Shown here: in pieces, positions 1-6,093 of the stretch
How the letters are laid out: every line of letters starts with the position of its first letter
Position numbering within the stretch: the stretch's first letter is position 1
The notes under the pieces: generated by a model
Databases searched by the model: none
What the model was told of the DNA's origin: nothing
What the model saw: the letters and a program-made list of their open reading frames with translations, nothing else
Translations under genes and position numbers: made by a program
Source: Anaerolineaceae bacterium
Lineage (GTDB): Bacteria > Chloroflexota > Anaerolineae > JAAYZQ01
Direction of reading: 5' to 3'
NCBI GenBank assembly: GCA_012514775.1
Contig: JAAYZQ010000137.1
Location: 1-14,781, forward strand
Length of the DNA stretch: 14,781 bases

Positions 1-92
1 ACGGCGCCCATGCCTGGCAGTTCGAAATATGGCGAGGTGCAACCCTGTCTCCGCTCTTCCGCTCCGCCTGGATCGCCGGCTTGGGGCAGACA

Positions 93-116
93 CCGCCAGA
101 TCTGGCGATCTGGCGG
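93..116. repeat. Inverted repeat with overlapping palindrome
   Basis: CCGCCAGAT at 93-101 is the exact reverse complement of ATCTGGCGG at 108-116, with a 6-base loop. The same bases contain a perfect 14-bp palindrome (CGCCAGA/TCTGGCG, 94-107) and a tandem duplication of ATCTGGCG (100-107 and 108-115). The element therefore has three half-sites of one motif. It could be an operator or a fold in RNA; no T-run follows on either strand, so it does not look like an intrinsic terminator. Confidence 0.6.
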
Positions 117-149
117 GAGCGAACATCTTGCGGGGCAACCGCCCAGGCC

Positions 150-248
150 AGGTGCAATGCACTTCCACAGGCCGGGAACGCCCTTCACGAACCCGCAGGT
201 CCTCGCGGCTGCATCGCCTGTACCGGTGGGCAAAAGTGCATTGCACCT
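150..248. repeat. Separated inverted pair of a palindromic GTGCAATGCAC element
   Basis: AGGTGCAATGCACTT at 150-164 is matched perfectly, in inverse orientation, by AAGTGCATTGCACCT at 234-248, with 69 bases between. Each 15-mer holds an 11-bp near-palindrome, GTGCA-A/T-TGCAC. A third, partial copy (AGGTGCAA) begins at about 35. The element could be a paired operator, a REP-like intergenic repeat, or the ends of a short foldable unit. I cannot tell which without seeing the rest of the genome. Confidence 0.65.
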
Positions 249-340
249 CCGGGGCAGCGAATGCGATGGCCCTGCCACCCCCGCCAGTGCGACGACGAGC
301 TGCCGGTGATCGGGCTCGGGGAGTGCGCCGATACCCCTGC

Positions 341-408
341 CAACGAATCAAGAAACGAATAACCGAATGAGAACACGCCGGATTCGTTTATTCGTTCCCC
401 ATTCGTTG
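341..408. repeat. Long imperfect hairpin built from CGAAT/ATTCG units
   Basis: Three CGAAT units (344, 356, 364) are followed by three ATTCG units (382, 390, 401) in mirrored order. The inner arms at 354-368 and 382-396 pair in 14 of 15 positions around a 13-base loop. The outer arms CAACGAAT (341-348) and ATTCGTTG (401-408) pair in all 8. A further ATTCG lies at 456-460, just before the peroxiredoxin -10 box. No T-run follows either side, so an intrinsic terminator is unlikely. It ends 32 bases before the -35 box of the peroxiredoxin promoter, which makes an upstream regulatory site or repeat element plausible. Confidence 0.7.
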
Positions 409-440
409 ACAACGCCCTTCCGCACCCCTCGCCCTTCCCC

Positions 441-469
441 TTGCCCTCCGCCCCCATTCGGTGTACAAT
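441..469 (+). promoter_or_regulatory. Promoter of the peroxiredoxin gene
   Basis: TTGCCC (441-446) and TACAAT (464-469) are separated by 17 bases and fit a housekeeping sigma factor. Transcription would start near 476, giving a leader of about 22 bases before the ATG at 498. The short leader and the position directly before the gene support the call. Confidence 0.6.
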
Positions 470-497
470 AATCGACAAATACTCGATGGAGGGAACG

Positions 498-956
498 ATG
501 CTAAAAGCCGGCGATCCCGCACCCGATTTCACCCTCGTGTCCGACGGCGGCCAGGAGGTCAGCCTGTCCGACTATCGCGGGCAGAAGGTGGTCCTCTACT
601 TCTACCCCAAGGACGACACGCCGGGCTGCACGGCCGAGGCGTGCGCTTTCCGTGACGACCATTCGGACATTGTCGCCGCCGGGGCCGCCGTCCTGGGGGT
701 CAGCCCCGACACGATCAAGTCCCACGACAAGTTCAAGGCCAAGTACAACCTGCCCTTTGCCCTGCTGAGCGACCCCGACCACCGGGTGGCCGACATGTAC
801 GGGGCCTGGGGGGAGAAAAAGATGTTTGGCAAGGCCTACGAGGGCATCCTGCGCTCCACGTTCATCGTCGACGAGGAGGGCACCATCGTCAAGGTCTTTC
901 CCAAGGTCACCCCGAAGGACCACAGCCGCGAGGTGCTGGCCGCGCTGCAGAGCTGA
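498..956 (+). CDS. bcp: Thioredoxin-dependent peroxiredoxin, Bcp/PrxQ type
   Basis: A 152-residue thiol peroxidase that reduces hydrogen peroxide and organic hydroperoxides in the cytoplasm, normally recharged by thioredoxin. The active-site block YPKDDTPGCTAEACAFRD is diagnostic for the family. The peroxidatic cysteine is C44, and a second cysteine five residues on (C49) occupies the resolving position known from E. coli Bcp, so an atypical two-Cys mechanism is expected. The length matches the family, and no signal peptide is visible. I place the start at ATG 498 rather than the in-frame ATG at 441, because GGAGGG (488-493) sits just before 498 and the promoter -10 lies at 464-469, downstream of 441. 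The gene is transcribed alone and converges with the ferredoxin operon. Its neighbours suggest peroxide protection of iron-sulfur enzymes, but that is only an inference. Confidence 0.95.
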   Translation: MLKAGDPAPDFTLVSDGGQEVSLSDYRGQKVVLYFYPKDDTPGCTAEACAFRDDHSDIVAAGAAVLGVSPDTIKSHDKFKAKYNLPFALLSDPDHRVADMYGAWGEKKMFGKAYEGILRSTFIVDEEGTIVKVFPKVTPKDHSREVLAALQS

Positions 957-1020
957 CAGGCCCTGCGGCCTTCGCCTCCCAGTTGATCCTTGCGATGCTC
1001 CGAACGAGGCCGTAAAAGAG

Positions 1021-1053
1021 CGAGGGGGCCGGGCAATGGCCGCGGCCCCCTCG
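1021..1053 (-). terminator. Intrinsic terminator between convergent genes
   Basis: A perfect 10-bp stem, CGAGGGGGCC (1021-1030) with GGCCCCCTCG (1044-1053), has a 13-base loop. Read on the minus strand it is followed by TCTTTTACG (complement of 1011-1019), so it should end the kor-ferredoxin transcript 13 bases after the ferredoxin stop. On the plus strand no T-run follows, so it would stop peroxiredoxin transcription only weakly. Confidence 0.75.
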
Positions 1054-1065
1054 TGGATTCAAGGA

Positions 1066-1338
1066 TCAGGCGGCCGAGTAGCCCGGACCCTCCGTGTAGA
1101 AATTGCGGTTCTTGTCGATCCAGTCCTTGTACTCCTCCGGCACCTCGTCCTCGGGATAGATCGCGTCCACCGGGCACTCGGGCGCGCAGGCACCGCAGTC
1201 AATGCAGGTGTCGGGATCGATCCAGTAGGCCATCCCCCACTGGGCATCGCCCTCGGGGCCAGGCACGATGCACTCCACGGGGCACACCTCGGCACAGCTC
1301 CCATCGCGGATGCAGGGCTCCGTAATCACGTACGCCAT
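1066..1338 (-). CDS. Ferredoxin with two Fe-S cluster motifs, FdxA-like
   Basis: A 90-residue soluble ferredoxin of the seven-iron/FdxA family, recognisable from MAYVITEPC at the start and PVDAIYPEDEVPEEY after the second motif. The second cluster motif is canonical, C45-x2-C48-x2-C51-x3-C55-P. The first reads C9-x2-D12-x2-C15-x3-C19-P, with C23 close by. Thermus and mycobacterial relatives have C-x7-C at this point, so the loop here is two residues shorter and puts an aspartate where an eight-iron ferredoxin has its second cysteine. That suggests either a [3Fe-4S] cluster or an Asp-ligated [4Fe-4S] cluster. The start at 1338 is fixed by AGGAGGTG (complement of 1344-1351). The gene follows korB by 61 bases, so it is the likely electron acceptor of that enzyme. 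Confidence 0.93.
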   Translation of the reverse strand: MAYVITEPCIRDGSCAEVCPVECIVPGPEGDAQWGMAYWIDPDTCIDCGACAPECPVDAIYPEDEVPEEYKDWIDKNRNFYTEGPGYSAA

Positions 1339-1377
1339 TGCTACACCTCCTCTTTCTTGATAAGGTCTATGGATCCA

Positions 1378-1395
1378 GGCCGGCCCGCGCCGGCC
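1378..1395 (-). other. Intercistronic hairpin between korB and the ferredoxin gene
   Basis: GGCCGGC (1378-1384) pairs perfectly with GCCGGCC (1389-1395) around a 4-base loop. It lies directly after the korB stop in the minus-strand transcript and is not followed by a T-run. It is more likely a processing or mRNA-stability element than a terminator, and might allow ferredoxin mRNA to accumulate at a different level from korAB. Confidence 0.5.
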
Positions 1396-1399
1396 ACGG

Positions 1400-2281
1400 T
1401 CAACCAAACTCGGCGCGCAGCCGCTCCACCTGCTCGGCGGTCAGCGGTTCCAGGCGGCGCGTCGCCACGGGCCCCATCCGCAGCCCGGCCACCTGCTCCT
1501 CGTAGGTAGGCAGCCGGACCTGGTACAGGACGCCCAGGGGGATGCGATCGCCCCACTCCAGCGCCTTCTGGAAGGCGGCAACCCGGTCGGTGGGATCGTA
1601 GCCGCTGCCCTCCAGGTCGTACACCCGCTCGCGATACCAGTCGTACGTGTTCTTGCGGTTAAAGGTGACGCACGGCTGGAGGATCTCCATCAGGGCATAG
1701 CCCTTGTGCGCCAGGGCCCGGGCAATCAGGCCCGACAGGTGCTTGACGTCGCCGGCAAAGCCCCGCGCCACAAAGGTGGCGCCCGCCGCCAGGGCCAGGG
1801 CCGCCGGCGACACGGGCAGGTCCAGGGCGCCCGCCGGCGAGGTGCTCGTCACAAAACCGGGATCGCTGGTGGGTGAATACTGGCCCTTGGTCAGGCCATA
1901 GATCTGGTTGTTCTGCAACAGGTCCACGATCTCCACGTTGCGCCGGGCGGCGTGCACAAAATGGCCCATGCCCAGCCCCATGCCGTCGCCGTCGCCGTGG
2001 ACGACCAGCGTTTTCAGCCCGGGATTCACCAGGCGGGCGCCCGTGGCGATGGGCACCGCCCGGCCGTGGAGCGTCATGAAGCCGTTAACGTGGGCATAGT
2101 CGGGCAGCTTGCTGCCACAGCCGATGCCGCTGACGACCAGGATCTCGTGGGGCGCCAGGCCGGCCTGCACCAGCGCCCCCTTGACCGCGGCGAGGATGCC
2201 GAAATCGCCGCACCCGGGGCACCAGGTGGGCTTGACGGGGCTCGCGTAGTCCTTCTGAGTGACGGGCTGAGCGACGGACAT
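1400..2281 (-). CDS. korB: 2-oxoacid:ferredoxin oxidoreductase, beta subunit
   Basis: A 293-residue thiamine-diphosphate subunit of a two-subunit 2-oxoacid:ferredoxin oxidoreductase, which oxidatively decarboxylates a 2-oxoacid with CoA and reduces ferredoxin. The ThDP/Mg motif runs from GDGDGMGLGMGH (about 96-107) to LLQNNQIYGLTKGQ (about 121-134). Four cysteines, C21, C24 (WCPGCGDFG), C55 (GIGCGS) and C204 (LQPCVTFN), match the set that binds the single [4Fe-4S] cluster in the archaeal two-subunit enzymes. No ferredoxin domain is fused on, consistent with the separate downstream ferredoxin. The reading frame stays open upstream to 2488, but the real start is ATG 2281: similarity begins there, and it overlaps the korA stop as TGATG, a classic coupled arrangement. 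2-Oxoglutarate is the likely substrate by family resemblance, but pyruvate or broad specificity cannot be excluded. Confidence 0.95.
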   Translation of the reverse strand: MSVAQPVTQKDYASPVKPTWCPGCGDFGILAAVKGALVQAGLAPHEILVVSGIGCGSKLPDYAHVNGFMTLHGRAVPIATGARLVNPGLKTLVVHGDGDGMGLGMGHFVHAARRNVEIVDLLQNNQIYGLTKGQYSPTSDPGFVTSTSPAGALDLPVSPAALALAAGATFVARGFAGDVKHLSGLIARALAHKGYALMEILQPCVTFNRKNTYDWYRERVYDLEGSGYDPTDRVAAFQKALEWGDRIPLGVLYQVRLPTYEEQVAGLRMGPVATRRLEPLTAEQVERLRAEFG

Positions 2282-4026
2282 CAGGCCACCTCCTCCAGGC
2301 CCGCCAGCACGTCGCCGGGCGCGAAGGGGCGCCCGTCGTAGCGGCTGATGGTGTGATGGATCGGCATGCACAGCTCGCCCTGCAAGAAGCGGGCGAGCTG
2401 CCCGGTATAGTTGTTCTCCACGACCACGAGCTTGCCGCCCTTGAGGGCCTGGCGGGCCGCCCTGGCCGGGAAGGGCCATAGGTCGCAAAAGTGGACCAGG
2501 CGCGCCCGGCCCTGGAGCCGGTCGACGACCTCGCGCAGCACGCCGTAGGTCGAGCCCCAGCCCACCAGGACGATGGGCGCCCCGTCGGGGCCGTAGCAGG
2601 TGGGCGGCGCCATCTCCCGCAGGGCCACCTCCTGCTTGCGCATCCGCTTTTGCATCATAAGCCGGCGGTTTTCGGCGTCCTCGGTGATGTGGCCGAACTC
2701 GTCGTGCTCGTCGCTGGCCGTGGCATACACGGCCTTCGGATGGCCGGGCACGGCCCGGGGCGAGATGCCGTCGTCCACAAAGCGGTGGCGCTTGTAGGGC
2801 TCGGCCAGGGCATCCAGCTCCTCGCTGCCCAACAGCTTGCCCCGGTCGATGACCACGCTCTCCAGGTCGAGGGCGCCGGGGTCCAGGGTGCGCAGCGAGG
2901 CGGCCAGCAACTGGTCCGAGAGGACGAGGACCGGCGTCTGGTACTTTTCGGCCAGATTAAAGGCCCGCCAGCCGCACTGAAAGTACTCCTCGATGGTGCC
3001 GGGCGCCACGAGCAGGCGGGGGAACTCGCCCTGGCTGGCGTTGAGGACAAAGAGCAGGTCGCTCTGCTCCGTACGGGTGGGCAGGCCGGTGGACGGGCCG
3101 CCGCGCTGGGCCTCGACGACCACCAGGGGCACCTCGCACATGCCGGCCAGCCCCAGCGCTTCGACCATGAGGGAAAAGCCGCCGCCCGAGGTAGCGGTCA
3201 TGGCCCGCGCCCCGGCAAAGTTGGCGCCAATGGCCATGCAGATGGCGGCGATCTCGTCCTCGGCGTGCTTGGTGACCACGCCGTACTCTTCTTCGTGCCT
3301 GGCCATCCACTCGATGATGGACGTGGCGGGCGTCATGGGATAGGCCGACACGAAGCGACAGCCGCCGGCCAGGGCGCCCAGGGCAAAGGCCTGGTTGCCG
3401 CCCACCAGGAGCCGCCGGGGCGCGTCGGGCACCGCGGCCAGCTTCCAGGGAAAGCCGGCGGCATAGCGCTCCTCGGCATACAGATAGGCGGCCCGCGCCA
3501 CGCGCAGGTTGGCGGCCACCACCTCGCCCCCCTTCCGCCGAAAGTTCTGGCGGATGACGTCGGCCATACGCTCGTAGGAATAGCCCGTCACGCCGGCCGC
3601 GGCGCCCAGGGCCGCGGTGTTGGCCATCACCCGCTCGCCGTGCTCCTTGGCAATCTCCACCAGGGGCACGGGCATGGCGTTCCGGAGGGGGTCGGGGCCG
3701 CCGGCGACGGCCGCCGCCTCCACCTTCAGGTCCTGGTCGTAGATGATGCCACCCCCCGGCACGACGTCGTCGCAGAAGGCTTGCAGCGCCTCCTCGTTGA
3801 GGGCCAGGAGGATGTGGATGGCATCGTCGTGGCAATAGAGGGGCAATTCGTGGACCCTGAGCTCGAAAAAGTTCAGGCCGCCGCGAATGCGCGACATATA
3901 GTCCTGGAGGGCAAAGACGTGAAGGCCGCCCTGGGCTAGCGCCTGGGCAAACCCCGCGCCGCTGGACTCCACTCCCTGGCCGGCTGCGCCGGCGATTCTG
4001 AGGCTCAAATCGTTGATGGTAGTCAT
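2281..4026 (-). CDS. korA: 2-oxoacid:ferredoxin oxidoreductase, fused gamma-alpha subunit
   Basis: A 581-residue subunit that partners KorB. Residues 1 to about 190 form the gamma domain, with the glycine-rich GAAGQGVESSG at 13-23 and the SRIRGG motif near 45. The alpha (pyrimidine-binding) domain follows, with YPMTPATS at 229-236 (the family's YPITP motif) and the conserved block QRGGPSTGLPTRTEQSDL starting at 307. The C-terminal part (about 480 on) is the transketolase-C-like domain. This gamma-alpha fusion of nearly 600 residues is the usual architecture in Sulfolobus and mycobacterial Kor enzymes. The start is ATG 4026, preceded by GGAGCAGGGA, rather than the in-frame upstream start at 4071. 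The last base of its TGA is the first base of the korB ATG. A strong promoter lies about 80 bases upstream. Confidence 0.95.
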   Translation of the reverse strand: MTTINDLSLRIAGAAGQGVESSGAGFAQALAQGGLHVFALQDYMSRIRGGLNFFELRVHELPLYCHDDAIHILLALNEEALQAFCDDVVPGGGIIYDQDLKVEAAAVAGGPDPLRNAMPVPLVEIAKEHGERVMANTAALGAAAGVTGYSYERMADVIRQNFRRKGGEVVAANLRVARAAYLYAEERYAAGFPWKLAAVPDAPRRLLVGGNQAFALGALAGGCRFVSAYPMTPATSIIEWMARHEEEYGVVTKHAEDEIAAICMAIGANFAGARAMTATSGGGFSLMVEALGLAGMCEVPLVVVEAQRGGPSTGLPTRTEQSDLLFVLNASQGEFPRLLVAPGTIEEYFQCGWRAFNLAEKYQTPVLVLSDQLLAASLRTLDPGALDLESVVIDRGKLLGSEELDALAEPYKRHRFVDDGISPRAVPGHPKAVYATASDEHDEFGHITEDAENRRLMMQKRMRKQEVALREMAPPTCYGPDGAPIVLVGWGSTYGVLREVVDRLQGRARLVHFCDLWPFPARAARQALKGGKLVVVENNYTGQLARFLQGELCMPIHHTISRYDGRPFAPGDVLAGLEEVA

Positions 4027-4047
4027 TCCCTGCTCCGTAGCATCTGG

Positions 4048-4069
4048 GCCGGCCTCGTACGGGGCCGGC
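4048..4069 (-). promoter_or_regulatory. 22-bp near-palindrome in the korA leader
   Basis: GCCGGCC arms flank a CGTACG core, giving 10 of 11 matched pairs (the odd pair is 4055 with 4062). It lies between the predicted transcription start near 4101 and the korA ribosome binding site. It could be an operator for a dimeric repressor or a leader hairpin affecting translation. Confidence 0.45.
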
Positions 4070-4107
4070 AACTCGACCGGTGCGTGGGGTCCGCGGTGAC
4101 CGTGAGC

Positions 4108-4137
4108 AGTGTACCATCATTGGGCAGCACAAGTCAA
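4108..4137 (-). promoter_or_regulatory. Promoter of the korA-korB-ferredoxin operon
   Basis: On the minus strand TTGACT (complement of 4132-4137) is followed after 18 bases by TACACT (complement of 4108-4113), with TGG directly before it, making an extended -10. Transcription would start near 4101, leaving a leader of about 75 bases. The -35 box falls 35 bases downstream of the beta-helix gene stop codon. Confidence 0.7.
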
Positions 4138-4171
4138 ATCTGCGACACGTCAGGTTGCGCTCCGGGTCGGG

Positions 4172-5845
4172 CTACGGCGAGGCGCGCAGGACCAGCGGCA
4201 GGTAGATGTACTTCAGGGCCCCCGGCGCCCAGTACTCGTCGGCGCCCAGGTCGGGCGTGCCAAGGCGAGGCTCGCGGTCCATGTCGTTGCGCACGCCCGC
4301 GTCAATCCCGGCGTCGATGGCCAGCGATTTGGAGCCGATGTGGAAATCGCCCGCTTCCTCGTCGGCAAAGGCCGGAAAGCCGGTGATATAGTTGGTGCAC
4401 GACGCCCCGTTGCCGCAGCGGGTGCCGTTCTTGTAAAAGAGGGTGCGGTCGGCGACGACGTCCGCGCCCCAGTAGCCGGCCACCGTGTGCGACGAGACGA
4501 TGGTGTTGGTCAGCCGCGCGCTGCCGCCGTTGGCCCAAAGGGCGAAATCCCCGTTGTTGGCCAGGGTCCAGTGCCGCGCCACGAGGTTGCCACCCGAAAG
4601 GTAGATGCCCTGGGCCATGGAAGAGTTGTTGGCGATGACGTCGTTGATGCCGTCGACGTGGCCGCCGGCGATGACCATGGCCCCGCCAAAGGTGCCGGGC
4701 GCCTGGTTGTGCATGACGGCGTTCCTCTCCAGCTTCAGGTTACCGTCGACGACGTACAGGGCGCCGCCACCCTGGCTGCCGCCGACGTTGTACGCCAGGC
4801 GGTTCCCGACGAGGGTGATGAGGCTGCCGTTGGCCCAGGCGGCGATGCCCCCGCCGTCAGACGTGGCCGTGTTGCTGATGATGTCGTTGTTGTACAGCGC
4901 CATGGTGCCGGCGCTGATGCCCACCCCGCCACCCGACGCCGCCGCGTTGCCCAGGATCACGTTGCGGCTCGCCGTGACGCTCGGCGGCTGCACGCCGTCC
5001 AGGCCGATGCCGCCCCCGTTGCCCGTCGAATCGTTGTCCTCGATGATGTTGTCCTCCAGGACGGCCGTGCCCGACGTGATAAACACGCCCATGAGCGAAT
5101 TGCCGCGGATGGTGTTGTTCCGCAGCGTGGCGTCGGCCCCGTTCAGCATCGCCCCACCGCCCATGTCCGTCGAGGTGTTGTTTTCGATGAGGCTGCCGGT
5201 CACCAGGAGCGTGCCGTGGCGCGCCCCCAGGCCCGCGCCGTGGCGGCCGGAATGGTTGTCCCGGATGATCGAGTCGACGATAGTCAGGCTTCCGTCCTCC
5301 AAAAAGACCCCGCCGCCCCCGCCGCCGACGGTCCCCGTGGCGGTGTTGTTCAGTATCTCGCAGTTCTGGATCGTCACGTTGCCGTTGACGACATAGATGC
5401 CCCCGCCGTCGGCCGCCAGCCCCGAGTTGCCCCGCTGCACCACCAACCCCTCCAGCCGGACGGTGACGTCGCTCGAGCCCTCCACCCGGATCACCCGGTG
5501 GCCGGCCGTGGGGCCGGCGTCCAACACCGTGCGCCGTGTATCGGGCATGGACGTCTGCCAGTCGGTGGTGGCAAAGCCGCCGATGATGGCCAGGTCCTTG
5601 GTGATGTGCACCTCGAGGCGCGGGTCCGTGTAGGTCCCCTCGGCCACCTTGACCGTGTCGCCCCTGTTGGCGGCCAGGACGGCTTCCCGGACAGAGGCAA
5701 AGCACGGCCCTGCCGCACCGCAGTCTCCATCCGGCGCCACGAAAAGCACGCCGCTCTGGGCCCGGGCAGTCGTCCCCAGGGCCATCAAGATCAGGGCCAA
5801 CAGCCCCCCGCACAGGGCCAACGCGCAGCGTCCTTGCTTGTTCAT
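4172..5845 (-). CDS. Secreted right-handed parallel beta-helix repeat protein
   Basis: A 557-residue exported protein. Residues 1-29 form a signal peptide (basic start, hydrophobic LLALILMAL, ARA before the predicted cut at Q30). Residues about 33-120 carry the typical entry segment (FVAPDGDCG, FASVREAVLAANRGDTVKVAEGTY). From about 120 to 460 come many coils of the type GGGI-x-V-x-NGN-x-x-I-x-N-x-I-x-N-N-x-A, as in the pectate-lyase-like fold. The end, SLAIDAGIDAG then TPDLGADEYW then IYLPLVLR, is the terminal pattern of many Chloroflexota surface proteins. I see no lyase catalytic site, so binding, adhesion or a structural surface role is as likely as an enzyme. The start is backed by AGGAGG (complement of 5851-5856). 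It has its own promoter at 6048-6076 and a leader of nearly 200 bases. Substrate unknown. Confidence 0.85.
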   Translation of the reverse strand: MNKQGRCALALCGGLLALILMALGTTARAQSGVLFVAPDGDCGAAGPCFASVREAVLAANRGDTVKVAEGTYTDPRLEVHITKDLAIIGGFATTDWQTSMPDTRRTVLDAGPTAGHRVIRVEGSSDVTVRLEGLVVQRGNSGLAADGGGIYVVNGNVTIQNCEILNNTATGTVGGGGGGVFLEDGSLTIVDSIIRDNHSGRHGAGLGARHGTLLVTGSLIENNTSTDMGGGAMLNGADATLRNNTIRGNSLMGVFITSGTAVLEDNIIEDNDSTGNGGGIGLDGVQPPSVTASRNVILGNAAASGGGVGISAGTMALYNNDIISNTATSDGGGIAAWANGSLITLVGNRLAYNVGGSQGGGALYVVDGNLKLERNAVMHNQAPGTFGGAMVIAGGHVDGINDVIANNSSMAQGIYLSGGNLVARHWTLANNGDFALWANGGSARLTNTIVSSHTVAGYWGADVVADRTLFYKNGTRCGNGASCTNYITGFPAFADEEAGDFHIGSKSLAIDAGIDAGVRNDMDREPRLGTPDLGADEYWAPGALKYIYLPLVLRASP

Positions 5846-5883
5846 CGAAACCTCCTGTTGAGCATATGATGTTCGAACGTTGG

Positions 5884-5903
5884 CGTTGCCGTCGCCGGCA
5901 ACG
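5884..5903 (-). other. Hairpin in the beta-helix gene leader
   Basis: CGTTGCCG (5884-5891) pairs perfectly with CGGCAACG (5896-5903) around TCGC. It lies about 40 bases upstream of the start codon in the leader RNA, clear of the ribosome binding site at 5851-5856. No T-run follows. The remainder of the gap 5846-6093 holds only the leader and the promoter listed separately; I see no gene in it. Confidence 0.5.
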
Positions 5904-6047
5904 AGCGCGAGATGGCAGAAGTGTATCGGCTGCCCCTGGCCGGCTGGATCTCACGGGGCCGGAAAAAGGATCGCGGATGATAGCTCGATGAGCCTGGGCT
6001 CCCCCGAGACCGGGTCAGAGCCGCGAGGCTTTGTACCTTACATCACA

Positions 6048-6076
6048 AGTATACCACGGTGCCGTGGAAAAGGCAA
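6048..6076 (-). promoter_or_regulatory. Promoter of the beta-helix gene with palindrome in its spacer
   Basis: On the minus strand TTGCCT (complement of 6071-6076) and TATACT (complement of 6048-6053) are 17 bases apart, with TGG before the -10. The spacer holds the palindrome CCACGGTGCCGTGG (6054-6067; 6-bp arms, 2 bases between), which is where a repressor or MerR-like protein would sit. Transcription would start near 6041, about 196 bases before the ATG at 5845. Confidence 0.7.
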
Positions 6077-6093
6077 ACGAGAGAACCCGAGTT

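Larger units (their letters stand above)
1..440. other. Gene-free left flank with several inverted repeats
   Basis: I see no convincing gene in this stretch. The short open frames (for example 10-309 or 29-370 on the plus strand) have arginine- and proline-rich translations typical of random GC-rich DNA, lack a good ribosome binding site and match no family I know. The stretch does hold three separate inverted-repeat structures, listed individually: a palindrome near 93-116, a split pair of GTGCAATGCAC elements at 150-248, and an AT-richer ATTCG hairpin at 341-408. I looked for tRNA, SRP RNA and tmRNA cores and recognised none. The region probably lies between the peroxiredoxin promoter and a gene outside the window. 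Confidence 0.6.

Noticed and set aside
406..411. TTGACA resembling a perfect -35 box upstream of bcp
   Set aside because: No -10-like hexamer lies 16-18 bases downstream (the sequence there is C-rich); the TTGCCC/TACAAT pair at 441-469 fits much better.
1..440. Possible CRISPR array or small structured RNA in the left flank
   Set aside because: The repeats are inverted rather than direct and lack regular spacers, and no conserved core of SRP RNA, tmRNA, 6S RNA or tRNA could be recognised.
2491..3939. 482-codon open frame on the plus strand opposite korA
   Set aside because: It mirrors the codon structure of korA, is rich in G, H, A and V, has no ribosome site and no family resemblance, while korA has every expected motif.
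4109..5869. 586-codon open frame on the plus strand opposite the beta-helix gene
   Set aside because: Its translation is an Asp/Val/Ala/Gly-rich antisense shadow; the minus-strand frame has signal peptide, repeats, ribosome site and promoter.
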